Part shown: in pieces, positions 1 to 9,890 of the stretch
Numbering within the stretch: the first letter of the stretch is position 1
How the letters are laid out: each line of letters starts with the position of its first letter
DNA from: Cristatella mucedo
Lineage: Eukaryota > Bryozoa > Phylactolaemata > Cristatellidae
DNA length: 26,360 nucleotides
Direction of reading: 5' to 3'
Assembly (NCBI GenBank): GCA_009760855.2
Contig: WPIO01000556.1
Coordinates: forward strand, 1-26,360
The notes under the pieces: generated by a model
What the model was told of the DNA's origin: nothing
Databases searched by the model: none
Seen by the model: the letters and a program-made list of their open reading frames with translations, nothing else
Translations under genes and position numbers: made by a program

Positions 1-376
1 CGGCTTTCTATAATAAAAATAACAATCATGAAATTCTCACATTTGTTGAAGCAACGTATCTGAACCCAATCTTCTTTTGGCCATGTACATTTGTTGAAAA
101 GAATGCACGATCAAAGTTTTAGTGGTCGGGTGCGATTTAATTGTCAGAAATAACGTGGTCACGGTTTTAATGTAAAGGGTCGGAACGCTAATATTGTTAT
201 TTGCGATAGGCACATGATGAGCAAGCATTAGCAATTAAAGGCCGAATCACATGGTCCCACTAAATTCGGTGATAAATAGATACACTTTTAGCTACTTTGG
301 CATTGTGGTCAGGTCAGGCGATGTCACGAATCCAGTTCGAGTAGGTTCCAGTCTTTTGGAGAGCACGAACTTGATT
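1..376 (-). mobile_element. Family Q LINE fragment, inverted (repeat A, copy 1)
   Basis: The reverse complement of about 226-376 aligns with the end of the coding region and start of the 3' UTR of family Q (compare 5690-5830 and 23110-23260), including the GACCACA...TATTTA and GTGATTCG...CTTAATGC-like stretches. Positions 1-225 do not resemble the usual Q tail but reappear at 18099-18321, so they are either the 3' UTR of another Q subfamily or shared flanking DNA. Homology with the 18099 copy stops near 376, where a P fragment begins. The left edge is cut by the window. No intact reading frame is present. Confidence 0.6.
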
Positions 377-382
377 CACGAA

Positions 383-605
383 CTTCTGTCACCAAAAGAC
401 TTTAGGAAGACGATTGGAACAGCTCATTTATTGTCTATTTCGGAGCTCACGGCACTAGGAGGCTGAAACTGGTGCAGCACCTCAAATAGGTATAAAGGAG
501 AAAAGCCATGGTGGGCCTTGTAAGTCAGGGTAAGAATCATCATTACTGACGAAATGCTAAATTTTAAGTAATCCCAACATATCGATTGTATGTTGCTTTC
601 GTCTT
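383..605 (-). mobile_element. Family P LINE fragment (C-terminal coding part)
   Basis: The minus-strand frame at 424-621 contains LTLTYKAHHGFSPLYL followed by a VLHQFQP-like stretch. This matches LTHRACHGLAPSYLAELLQQFQP of the P element at 3598-3660. The DNA at 383-540 also aligns with the minus-strand P copies near 13940-14090 and 21600-21740. Neither the catalytic RT part nor the 3' end is present, so this is a small internal scrap. It abuts the Q fragment at about 376-383, which suggests a recombination or deletion junction. Confidence 0.6.
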
Positions 606-1407
606 GGACATTAGTTAGCACGTTGCTGAATAGGATGCACGTATGTATACTTTATTGGAAGGTAGCCAGATAGGCGTGACAGGGTTTAAGGAAATCAATA
701 GGCAGTGGCTCGCATTGCAGGAAAGGCCCACATAGCAAGCTATGATTCATGGGGGTATCGTTCTGAGTGCAAGGTGAATATATGCAAGCTATTGTCAAGC
801 TATACTTGCATCGCCTCATCAAATAACTCAGTCGTGCTTCAGCGATCAAACCAGCTGAAAGTTCTTTGAGCTTAGCTGCTGTATTACGATTGCTCTGTTG
901 GGGCGTGGTCGTGCAGAATAGCATAGCAGGAGCTGAACACATATTTTTAATTTACAAATCAACAAACACCAAAAGCTCTTTCGGCGAAAGTTTTGAATGC
1001 TGTATTAGCTACATCAGAATAAGGGAGAGTTGAAATCTGTGGCTGTTGGTGGATACATTAAACACGTGTTTACTATAATAAATTAAATTTTAATAATTAA
1101 TTATACTGGTGGGGTTGGAAAAGAAATCGGAGGCAAGGCCTCACACACAGGACGTATTTTAAGAATCGAGGTTTAGCATAAAGGATAGCTTTACTGTTCA
1201 TACTTTTAGAGGTTCAACCTGCCAAATTTAAATATTCTTTCTTAATATTTAGTACATAAAGGTAGTCAGAGTAATCCAAGGCACGTTTAGCTATAGTGGG
1301 TGGTCGCCTATGTCACTCTATGACGAAACCCAAAATTTAAAGAAATATGCTAAATATTCGACTGTTAAAAAATCACAGACACGTATCTGTATTTTGTATT
1401 ATGTACA
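606..1407. other. Unassigned AT-rich spacer
   Basis: I see no recognisable gene or repeat here. A 96-codon open frame on the minus strand (652-942) has no motif I recognise. Its NRNTAAKLKEL segment faintly recalls the NTAARLV stretch of LINE C-termini, but not enough to assign it. Around 1075-1105 there is a short, very AT-rich run. Confidence 0.4.
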
Positions 1408-1447
1408 TTGTTAGTTTATCAAGCATGATTTTACTCGCCATTCAGTT
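1408..1447 (+). mobile_element. Scrap of family Q 3' UTR
   Basis: The sequence around TTTATCAAGCATGATTTTAC is nearly identical to the Q 3' UTR at about 5930-5955 and similar to 15695-15715 and 23345-23370. Homology lasts only about 40 bp and stops before the GCGCC and ATT tail. It lies just upstream of the P element on the same strand. Confidence 0.5.
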
Positions 1448-1537
1448 CGCTCAGCACACTCCCCCACATGCATCACTGTAAACCTGTCTCACTAAGCGGT
1501 CATAGGGCCTGTTGCAACTCCATCGGCTAGACCCAAC

Positions 1538-2134
1538 GCTCGAATTTTAAATCCTCGCTCAATGCTCTATAAGCTTCTAGCAATGAGTGACCTAATTTCT
1601 AAAAATGGTATCGACCTGCTCACCCTAACCAAAACTTGGCTAAAATCAATAAACTGACCAAAAATAACAGATGCTACCCTATCTGGTTTCTCCTTCTTTC
1701 ACACCCCTAGTTCGATGAAGACTGGAGGTGGAGTGGCTGTTATCATGAGCTTAGAATTCAACATAGAGCTTTTTACAGTACACTCGATGCAGTCCTTTGA
1801 ATCGATTGTCACGGCCCCATCCGAAAAGAAGCTACCGATAGTGGCAGTAGTCTATTGCATACCAGGTACCAAATCCTCCTTTATCCCCGATTTCACAGAT
1901 CTAATTTCGATTATGTATGCAAGAAATCGATTCTTCCTCGTTATTGGTGATTTAAACGTTCACTTTGATAACTTATCTTACTCTTTCAGCTCCGGACTTC
2001 GTGCATTGACTGACTCTCTGTCTCTTGTGGCACATGCGCATGGCCTACTCAAACCAAGGGTTGCACACTCGACCAGATTTTCTTGTACAAATGCACTTTC
2101 CATCACCAATTATCACCAAATCTTTCTAATCTGA
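1538..2134 (+). pseudogene. AP-like endonuclease domain of family P ORF2
   Basis: This domain nicks target DNA to start target-primed reverse transcription. The frame opens with LNPRSMLYKLL and IDLLTLTKTWL, the usual beginning of LINE AP endonucleases, hits a TGA at 1655-1657, then runs open from there to 2134 through GGGVAVIM (about 1724) and FLVIGDLNVHFD, whose GDLN at 1946-1957 corresponds to the catalytic GDxN motif. The end is frameshifted: the catalytic SDHVQVSF motif lies just downstream (about 2133-2156) in another frame. At least one stop and one shift are therefore needed to explain it, and it is dead as written. The true start codon cannot be chosen because the 5' part has decayed. 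Confidence 0.75.
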
Positions 2135-2572
2135 CCACGTGCAGGTCTCATTCAATCTGCAGTGTGTGCCTACCTCCTTCTCTAAAATAACCTGCCAATC
2201 GCAAACCTCGAGTCCCTCAACATTGATGCTGTCAGTCCGATAATATCTGCTTCACCACTACGGCTCAGTCCTTCCTCCGATCTGTCATAATTGGCAGATT
2301 GCTACAACACGACACTAGCTGACTCGCTCGACGAGTTTGCACCTCGGACAAAGCACCCTGTGTGCCCCCTCCCAGACGACCTATGGATTACAACAGACAG
2401 TAAACTGCCAAGGTGTGCTAGGTGATAGCTTGAAAAACCGTATGAGTGATCTTGACTGACTGTCCATAGAGCGGCATACGAAGACTACAGTAGGTCGTAC
2501 CAATCAATCTTAGCGAAGGCCAAGTCCAGCTTCTATAGAAATATTGTTGAATCACAGTCGCACAATTAAAAA
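2135..2572 (+). pseudogene. Connecting region of family P ORF2, frameshifted and deleted
   Basis: The shifted frame first gives SDHVQVSFNLQ, the end of the endonuclease. Near 2463-2563 another frame reads VHRAAYEDYSRSYQSILAKAKSSFYRNIVES, matching the helical linker that usually precedes the RT in this clade. The family then normally has an F..FF..KI segment, a LDPIPT segment and NYRPVS before reaching the RT palm. Family Q still has these at 4100-4490. Here the linker jumps at about 2563-2590 to QLVEYIENNG, so I infer that about 150-180 codons have been deleted. Confidence 0.6.
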
Positions 2573-3946
2573 ATGCTGATGTCGACGATAAACCAGCTAG
2601 TTGAATATATTGAAAATAATGGAATGTCAGAAACATTTCAATCAGGTTTCAAGAGGCAGTACTCTACTGAAACTGCTCTCCTCCGTGTTAACAATGACAT
2701 TCTACATGGCAACGACGACGGGAATGTCACTGCCCTGGCTTTGCTAGATCTGTCGGCTGCCTTCGACACCATTGATCACGAAGTTCTGCTTGAACGATTG
2801 AGAACAACGATCGGTCTGGCAGACAAAGCACTGGCGTGCTTGAAATCATACTTGTCTGATCGTGTTCAATCCGTGTCGTGTGGGGGTCAGGTCTCAGACA
2901 TGAGAAGGGTCACCTGTGGAGTCCCTCAAGGGTCCGTACTCGGTCCCTTGCCGTTCTCCATTTATATACAACCTCTGGGAAAAGTGATTAAGGTGCATGG
3001 AATAGGATATCACTTCTATGCTGACGATACTCAGTTGTATTTGTCATTCAAACCGTCGGAATCTGCTGCAGCAACTGAGAAACTGAATGCTTGCCTTGCC
3101 AATATTCAATCGTTGATGTCGGAAAACTTCCTGAAATTAAATGACGATTAAACCGAACTGCTTCTCATAGGACACCCTAAGCGTGTAGCTGGATTAAAAG
3201 GCTTTGCTGTTCTAATAGGTGATGCTATTGTGCGACCTTCACCACATGCTCGTAATCTAGCTGTCGTGTTTGACTGCTGCCTTAATTTCAAACGCTTCAT
3301 TCAGAAGACTGCCTGTACAGCTAGCCATCACATCCGATCCCTATCCAAGATTAGATGCTGTCTCCCACAGTGGCTTGTAAAAAATTTAACTAGCTCTTTT
3401 GTTCTGTATCGGCTTGATTATTGTAATTCCCTTTTGGCTGGGCTACCAAAGAAAGCTATTATGCCACTACAGCAGACTATGAACACGGCTGCAAGGCTGG
3501 TCTTCAAGTTCCAGCGGTTTGAGCACGTGTCACATTTGCTGAAAGAGCTAGGATGGTTGCCGGTTGAGCAAAGGATACCGAGCAAATTTCTAACGCTGAC
3601 CCACAGGGCCTGCCACGGTTTGGCTCCTTCGTACCTAGCTGAACTGCTGCAACAGTTTCAGCCTGTTTGCGCCCTCAGGTCCTGTGTGGACAATAAATTA
3701 CATGTCCCATTACTCAGCTTAAAGACAGTTGGGAACAGAAGCTTTAGCTCTGCAGGTCCTAGACTGTGGAACTCGCTTCCACAATCCTTAAGCAACGACA
3801 TCCACACTCCAACTGCCGACTATGGCACATCTCATTCAGCGGTCCTGAACTGCTACTTCTATGCTACTCGCTACCTAAACTGCTCTCCTAACTCTGCTAT
3901 GCTGCCCACTTTCTCTTTGTTGTGTGAGACGAAGTCTGTTCGCTAG
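2573..3946 (+). pseudogene. Reverse transcriptase and C-terminal domain of family P
   Basis: A single frame of 458 codons is interrupted only by TAA at 3149-3151, where the other copies suggest lysine (LKLNDDKTE). It would copy LINE RNA at the target site. The first part carries FQSGFKRQYSTETALL (about residues 22-37), DLSAAFDTID (59-68, catalytic Asp), GVPQGSVLGP (116-125) and FYADDTQLYL (148-157, catalytic Asp pair). The second part, from 3152, carries VVFDCCLNF, RLDYCNSLLAGLP, NTAARLV, GWLPVEQRI and RSFSSAGPRLWNSLP, all typical of L2/CR1-like C-termini. The N-terminal RT motifs are missing because of the deletion just upstream. The ATG at 2573 is probably not a real start. Good frame retention suggests this is one of the younger P copies. 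Confidence 0.85.
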
Positions 3947-4055
3947 CAAATGCATACCGAAAGCCGCTTCAGCTGTGAGTGTGCTTTACAAAACTCTCCT
4001 GCGTAACACCCACATGGTCTTTATGACTTTGTGGAGTTAGTAGACGGAGATACAT

Positions 4056-4412
4056 GCCCTCAACCACTCCCAGGTTAGCTCCTTACCTGATTATCCTAGT
4101 CATGAACTAGCCGATCGCTTCTCTCGATTCTTTGTGCAGAAGATAGACAAGATCAGGAAACATATATCTGTGATGACAACATCTCCACTACAATGCTTTT
4201 ACCTGATTCCTGGCTGTAGCTCAACGTCTACATCTAAGCAGGTTACAAGTGATCTAGTCCTGAATTTTGCATCTCAAGTAAAGAATACAAGTCCTCTGGA
4301 CCCTATTCCCACTTTGCTACTCGTATGTTACATTGATCTGCTGCTGCTATGCGTAACAAACATATATTATATGTCATTAGCCTCAGGTAATGTCACAGCA
4401 CCTTTCAAATAA
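4056..4412 (+). pseudogene. Pre-RT region of family Q ORF2
   Basis: An open frame of about 119 codons reads HELADRFSRFFVQKIDKIRK, then SPLDPIPTLLL and DLLLLCVTNIYYMSLASG. This is the order of the segment linking endonuclease and RT in L2/CR1-like ORF2 proteins, where F..FF..KI is followed by LDPIPT. The frame ends at a TAA (4410-4412) right after TAPFK. The expected continuation, KAVVKPILKKAKLD, sits in the next frame from about 4412, so a one-base shift broke it. No start codon is expected because the upstream half of ORF2 is missing. Confidence 0.7.
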
Positions 4413-5105
4413 AGCAGTAGTCAAGCCAATACTCAAGAAAGCGAAACTAGACCAAGGGAACTTATACAACTACCACCCAGTCTCCCTTCTACTGTTTCTA
4501 CCAGATACACTTGAACGGGTTGTGGTTATCCAGATAAACTGATCTATCGAAACCTCACACCTTGCTAGTAAGTTCCAGTCGGGCTTAATAGCAAATCACT
4601 CCACAGAGTCAGCATTGCTTAGGGTATACAACGACCTATTAGGAATGCAGATATAGGTATGTAGTGTCTACTTCTTTTTTCTCGATTTTTCGGCAGCTGT
4701 TGATACCATCGATCGCAAAGTTCTCCTAGAGTGCCTCTCATCTCGCCCAGAAATCACTGGGACTTCTCTGCATTGCTTCAGGTCCTATCTCAGTGGGAGA
4801 CTCAAGAGTATTGACGTGAATGGACAAAGATCATCTGACGAACCTTTGAAATATGGCCTACCTCAGGGCTTCGTGATAGATCCGGTTCCTTTCACGTTTT
4901 ATACGCTGCCTCTTGCCGGTGTGATTGCCAAGCACAACCTAGGCTTTCATCTATATGCCGATGACACTTAGTTGTACCTGTGCTTTGATCCCTCCCAACA
5001 ATCGAGTACCTTAAACTCTCAACTCACTTGCTGCATGTAATGAGGACATCCTCACATGGATTGCATCAAGTTTTCTCAAACTAAATTACGACAAAACTAA
5101 CTTAC
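4413..5105 (+). pseudogene. Reverse transcriptase of family Q
   Basis: From about 4412 the frame gives AVVKPILKK, then NYHPVSLLLFLPDTLERVV (the conserved NYRPVS motif with His for Arg). A shifted frame holds KFQSGLIANHSTESALLRVYNDL. From about 4675 a further frame runs through FLDFSAAVDTIDRKVLL, GLPQGFVIDPVPF and HLYADDT, hits TAG at 4969-4971, and continues LYLCFDPSQQ to about 5041. Catalytic aspartates are still readable (DFSAAVDTID and YADD at 4954-4965), but at least two frameshifts and one stop disable it. Near 5085 LNYDKTNLLLMG is the usual post-YADD segment. Confidence 0.75.
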
Positions 5106-5760
5106 TACTTATGGGCAGAACCTAGTGTGATTCACAAAAGTGAAAAGACTGAAATTCAAAATTGGCTATGCCAGCATATCTGCAGTTAAATCATCTGGTA
5201 ATGTAGCTGTCACATTCCAAAGCGACACCTCATTAGACAACCATATCAGCTCCACAGTCAAATCTGATAATTTGCAGCGTCGTGATATCGTAGACATTTT
5301 GGTCTTGTTTAGATAAGGATACCACATCTAAGTTGGCCCATAAATTCGTGACATCCCTTTTCGACGTCTGCAACTCATTGCTCGCTGGCTTACGGGCACG
5401 TACGATCTGGCAATTGTAGCTGGTGCAAAACTCCACAGCTAAGCTTGTCTGTCGCGAGAATCGCAGTTGCCTCGTTTCTTCACTTTTCGCCGAAATGCAC
5501 TGACTACGAGCCAAGCAACGGATTGACTTCAAGTTTTTGTTGCTCCCTTTAGGTCACTTTATTCTTCGGCTCCAGCCTATCTCTCAGATTTACTTCCCCA
5601 TCAAGCCAAGCATCGTATCACCTGCTTTCTGGAATCCAACAATCCGCAAATACCCCCTACAAATCTCAAGTCCTTTGGAGGCCTTGCTTCTAGTTCGTAA
5701 GCTTTCAAAGCCTGGAACTCCCTCCTGACCTGCTTCAGAACATCCCCTGACCTGACCTGA
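5106..5760 (+). pseudogene. C-terminal domain of family Q ORF2
   Basis: The region is recognisable by comparison with the Q copies at 15060-15500 and 22722-23150 and with family P. It has LDNHISSTVKSD near 5234-5270, CNSLLAGL near 5370, and an RIDFKFLLLPL segment near 5520 that corresponds to WLPVxQRIxFKxxxL. It then reads LQPISQIYF, followed by FWNPTIRKYPL. It needs several frameshifts to read through. The role of this domain in LINE proteins is not defined from the sequence. Confidence 0.6.
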
Positions 5761-6036
5761 CCACATTAAAAGGAACTTAAAAACACACCTATTTAAGACA
5801 GCATTTAGTGGGTCACTGATTTTTCCTTAATTTGCTTATGCATACTGATACTGTGCATGCTGCCACTAACAACATTTGCATGCTGACACTGTGCATGTCA
5901 ACCCTAACCATCTTATTCATTTCCTTTGTTTATCAAGCATGATTTTACTCCCCGTTCAACTGCATGTTCCTTTGCAGCCAATTTGAAGTGCCTAGAGAGA
6001 GAATAAGTTTCCTGAAGATGATTTATTAAGTGCATT

Positions 6037-6058
6037 ATTAATATTATTATTATTCATT
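6037..6058 (+). repeat. ATT-type tail of family Q
   Basis: A run based on ATT (ATTATTAATATTATTATTATT) closes the Q element. Short microsatellite tails of this kind are normal for L2/CR1-like LINEs, whose RT recognises them when priming. Confidence 0.7.
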
Positions 6059-7334
6059 GAAATGCATTATCTTAAAGAGATCATTCCGGTCCCAAAACTA
6101 AGCAGTAACAATCTTAACTAAATATCAAAATAAAGCTCTATAAGATAATTCTCACTAGTTCAACCTATCCATTCCCTTTCTTTTCCTTAAATGCAGTAAT
6201 TCATGGTCTTATTCTAGTGATACCCCATCCTAGAAGCATGCATTGCATCTTTTACTGGATCTCCCGTATGAGCAGGGTAATAGAAAATGTTCACCCTGGA
6301 GAAAACCGCTAAGCAGCTCAGCTAAATACGACTCGAGACTACTAATTCGCAGAGTAATCTCTGTTAATCACTGTAGCTATAGGATTGATTGAGCCATTTA
6401 GGCAAGCGATCAGCTCGATCGCCAAAACATTCTCATTTTCTATGAGGAATGACAGTAAGGTGTACATTCTCCGAGGATATGGTGATGCGAAAACATCGTC
6501 AATGAGCCAGACGGTTACAAGTGATGGATAGTTCGAGCTGAGGAAGGCGGCCTAAGCCAGACGGATGATCCATTATTCATTCGAATACTCGTCAGAGAGC
6601 CAAGGAAACTGTCGAAATCTGTTTCTTAGAGCAGCATCTGTCCTATTGAAAATACTGGCTGTTGTTCCATGCAGCATCTGCAAAGTGCATTGAAAGAGAG
6701 CCATTGCTCTGAGCGAGCTATGCAAATGCACTATGATTGTTATTATTATTCTCCAAGCTACAGGTGTAACTTCAATCACTCCTACTGTTGCTACAGGAAC
6801 TATTTTAGCTGCAAAAGAAGCGAGGCTTTCCCAGGCTTCAGTAGCCCATGAAAATTGACCTGGTAGTGACCTCGGTTTTCGTATTGCTCGTTTTATCCTG
6901 AAGCTAGCTAGCACATTTACCCTAGAGATGATTATCTGTATCTAGGAGGAGGCATGGATTCCTGATGGCGCTCTAGCTACAACAATGTCATCGTGTTAGT
7001 AGATGCAGCTTGAATAATTAAAAGACTGTGGAATTAGTGCTGCTAATTGAAAATTAGTCTCTTACTTTATAAAAATTAAGAAGTCCTGAAAGCTCATGTC
7101 AGTTCAATAATGGAAAGTAGCTGTGTTATTTGAACAGCAAGATAAAGTAAAATGACGTTTCACTAATGTGATGCTTTCCTTTTTGATGTAATGAGAACTA
7201 CTGTAGAGTCAATCGTGTGAATAAGCAAGTTTATTCAAAAATACTTGTTCGACCGAAAAACCATAGAGCCTGATTGAAGCTTTTCATCGGCAACATTCAG
7301 TGTTGATTGTGCAAACAAGTAATACAAACTGCAA
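6059..7334. other. Unassigned spacer
   Basis: No repeat homologous to the rest of the window was recognised here. The only structure of note is a long, nearly open minus-strand frame at 6338-6950, listed separately. The plus-strand frame at 6669-6851 overlaps it and looks like its shadow. Confidence 0.4.
6338..6950 (-). pseudogene. Possible decayed coding sequence, unknown product
   Basis: Read on the minus strand, one frame is open for about 125 codons (stop at 6573), continues past a TAA and then a TAG a few codons later, and stays open in the same frame for about 68 more codons to about 6340. The longest segment has a hydrophobic stretch (AAKIVPVATVGVIEV, later WRIIITIIVHL) after a basic one (RIKRAIRKPRS). 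The last segment ends LNGSINPIATVINRDYS, which faintly resembles the seventh helix of rhodopsin-like receptors (NPxxY region), but the spacing between the two hydrophobic parts is too long for that fold. At this base composition one stop per about 15 codons is expected, so one run of 125 codons could occur by chance in a window this size. I do not assign a function. Confidence 0.2.
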
Positions 7335-7592
7335 CTTCAAACTCTAACTGCCGACTATGGCACATCTTTTTCAGCTGTCCTGAACTGCTACTTATATGCT
7401 ACTCACTACCTCAACTGCTCTCCTAACTCTGCTATGCTTCCCACTTTCTCTTTGTTGCGTGAGACGAAGTCTGCTGGCTACCGAATGCTTGCCGAAAGCT
7501 GCTTAGGCTGTGACTTCGCTATACAAATCTCCCCTGCGTAATACCCACATTGTCTTGATGACTTTGTGGAGTTACTGATGGAGATACATTAC
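7335..7592 (+). mobile_element. Family P 3' end, strongly 5' truncated
   Basis: From ACTGCCGACTATGGCACATC onward this stretch is close to 3808-4052 of the P element, with about 90% of bases matching by eye. It covers the last codons of ORF2 and the 3' UTR, and ends GAGATACATTACATTA. It helps define the P 3' terminus, because downstream sequence is unrelated to that after 4052. Only about 250 bp were inserted or kept. Confidence 0.8.
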
Positions 7593-9539
7593 ATTACTAA
7601 GATCATCAGGCACTAATCGCCTGTGTTGCTTAGGTAATTTGATATTCTCAACAACTTCTTTGGACGTTCTGTCGAACCAATCATTTTGCTGTAGTCAATT
7701 ATAGATACAGTGAATATAGGCTGTATATGATCACCTGTAAGTGAGCTTAACGAAAAGGCTCTCTTCGTTTTTTAAGCACTTTACCATTCACAGCTAAAGA
7801 AGCAAAGCCAATCCGGCTGATGTCTTGCAATGCCTCTAGCCAGTAGAGCTAAAAGAATAATTGTTAGCTTAGTGTACCAATACCCTCATGCAGAAACTCA
7901 TGTCATGTGAGTTTAAAGGAATAGTTCAATTCTCCGAAACTCCAAAGCGGTTCACATAAATCGTTTCCAGACACTGTTAAGCTTATGCACGATCATTAGT
8001 TGTGACTGCAACCGAAAGTAAGATCCAGCTATTTTTGCATGCAATGACAAGGCTTAAAATCGAATTAATTTCGATGTTTTAGTAAAGTAACATGATCATA
8101 TGCACAAATGCCGAAGCAATCCTGATGCCAAACTACCCTGACAAGAAGGAGGTCAAATGCGATTGTTAGTATTTGTGGAAGAAGAAGCCACTGTAAGCCC
8201 CACTAAAAATCTAAAAATCGATTTGGTGCAAGATCAGCTGCCATTTTTTGAGTTAGATAATTACGAATAGGCATACGAGTTTGTGCAACTAAGGTACGTA
8301 AGGTTTCACAGGCGTCTGGATAGGTAGGCAAGTCAGAATCCTTACCAAATGTAAACACTTGTCTGCCAAAATAAGGAAGTCAATGAAATCCAACTTAAGA
8401 CTGTCGAAAACTGGATCATGGTTATACGAGGAATGCCCCTTATTCAAGGGGGATCATATTGGAGTAATGCTAAGTAAAGTATGTTGTTAATCATTGGTTT
8501 AGTCGACACTGATGAAGCCAATAGGTAGGAGGTTTGAAATCACTCTTCTTGAGAAAGCTGAACGAAACGAAGATATCAGTTTTGGCACTTTTTGGCCAAG
8601 CAATTGCAGTAAATATCCTAAGATGACTCAGTCATTTGCTGGTTATCTAGATGACCGACTGCCGATTATATTTTATTATTACTCGTGGCTTGCCATCAAT
8701 TTTTTCTTCGTCAAGTGTGATCCCGATTAGCAGTGGGCAAGCTATAAGTTCAAGGGAAAGCTTACAAAACAATATCTCAGTAAATATAGGCTTGCACTAC
8801 GTGCACCTTCTTTCAGATGTAGTGCTCTTGTACGTACACCTGGTACTAAATTCAATGCAATTTGAGAGTTTACACTTGTGAATAGTAGGATAAGCTATAT
8901 TGAGGTAATTTTACTCGAATATTGAGCTTTCATCTAAAGTTTCGAGAATGCAGATTCTAGGTGAACCACAGAAATAGCCTGGATTGTAGCATTTTACTTC
9001 GTCTAAAAGTCCCGAATCATGGATTTAAGTTCTCTAGTGGGTAAATCGTTTTAGCCAACCACAGAGATAGTCTTTAAGGCTGCCACGCTATTTGCAATGT
9101 CCAAGGTCCATGAGCTAACCATTTTTACAGTTAACGAGCTCCAAATACGGTTCAGTTATATTCTCAATTTAATAAACTGACAGCCGAGCCAAATACACCG
9201 AAAGACACTTAAAGCTTCACCATTACTGGTTTTTGTGTAACATGTACTTGTTCCAGTTGCCTCAGATACAAACATAGCACATATTAAGCTGTCACGTTTT
9301 TAAGATCGTCTAAACTGAAGCATGTTTTATAGGTCATTATTAGCATTATTATTGTCATTTCTTTGTTTTTCTCCTGGTCACTTTGGACGTGGTTGTGAAT
9401 TTTCAAATGCTCTACATTCGTTCCGCCATGGTGAAAATGGGCATTTGATCATGTCATTTTTGCACTATTTCCTTTATATGTAAATAAATGAATAAATATA
9501 TGCATATTTCTACAGTAAGAGAGCAAAAGTATGGTTTCA
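7593..9539. other. Unassigned spacer
   Basis: I found no homology to P, Q or the duplicated block. Two overlapping short plus-strand frames (8512-8730 and 8651-8881) lack any motif and have the low-complexity character of AT-rich noncoding DNA. Nothing else is supportable. Confidence 0.4.
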
Positions 9540-9890
9540 AAGTGTTAAGTGTCCGAATGGGCGTGTGCCCTTATGAGAAATTAGAAGAAATTCTTGTAGG
9601 GCCGGACTGGTGGCTTTGTGAAGGGTGTGGGAAATATCAACGAGCCATGTTTTGGTCACCTCTGTGAATACGTAGCAGAAGCTTTGAACCACCTAAAGCC
9701 AGATATTAGTGGCATAGCTTTTGATGAACTCTGCCGTTAAAATGCAACACGTCGAACGGGAGATGAATCAGTCTATGAAGAGAGTAACTAAGAATTTTGT
9801 AAAAACGGAGTTTCAACGAAACCTCAGTTCCATGATATGAACGAGGAAGTAGAAGAGTTTAGCTTCAGCTTTTCTCATGAAGAGGATTGA
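9540..9890 (+). pseudogene. Possible decayed coding exon, unknown product
   Basis: Two adjoining frames look coding-like. The first reads CPYEKLEEIL then PDWWLCEGCGKYQRAMFW and stops at 9665-9667. One frame over, from 9600, a reading of 96 codons contains FGHLCEYVAEALNHLKPD then ISGIAFDELCR and an acidic end (MNEEVEEFSFSFSHEED), stopping at TGA 9888-9890 with two internal TAA codons (9738-9740 and 9789-9791). A shift near 9640 would join the two readings. The CxxC and HxxC spacing hints at a metal-binding motif, but I recognise no family. No clear splice sites or start were found. It could be a transposase remnant, a host gene relic or chance. Confidence 0.22.

Larger units (their letters stand above)
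1480..4052 (+). mobile_element. Family P non-LTR retrotransposon, broken, best copy in window
   Basis: In order, this holds an AP-like endonuclease region (about 1538-2170), a connecting segment, a reverse transcriptase lacking its first part, a C-terminal domain and a short 3' UTR. The end is inferred from other copies: this copy, 7335-7592 and the minus copies all run through a GACTTTGTGGAGTT motif into a GAGATACAT or GATACATTACATTA end. An autonomous L2/CR1-type ORF2 is usually near 900-1000 codons. Here roughly 800 codons remain, with one stop in the endonuclease, a frameshift at its end, an internal deletion near 2565 and one stop after the YADD region. It cannot retrotranspose. I see no ORF1 upstream. 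The clade assignment (L2/CR1/Rex group) rests on motif style only. Confidence 0.85.
4056..6058 (+). mobile_element. Family Q non-LTR retrotransposon, 5' truncated
   Basis: It starts in the middle of ORF2, directly after the 3' end of P, and keeps the pre-RT region, RT, C-terminal domain and full 3' UTR with an ATT-type tail at about 6037-6058. The 3' UTR signature (GTGCCTAGAGAGAGAATAAG...TTTATTAAGTGCATTATT) recurs at 15745-15820, 23395-23470, 18675-18742, 24685-24770 and, inverted, at 16017-16100. No endonuclease is present, as expected for incomplete target-primed insertion, although deletion is equally possible. It differs clearly from P in sequence and in 3' end, so it is a separate family of the same broad group. 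Confidence 0.85.

Noticed and set aside
8512-8881. Two overlapping short plus-strand frames.
   Set aside because: They contain no motif, compete with each other and are of a length expected by chance in this window.
9600-9890. Reassigned stop codon (TAA read as Gln), because the internal stops here are both TAA.
   Set aside because: LINE frames elsewhere in the window are broken by TAA, TAG and TGA alike, with other expected residues, which is ordinary decay.
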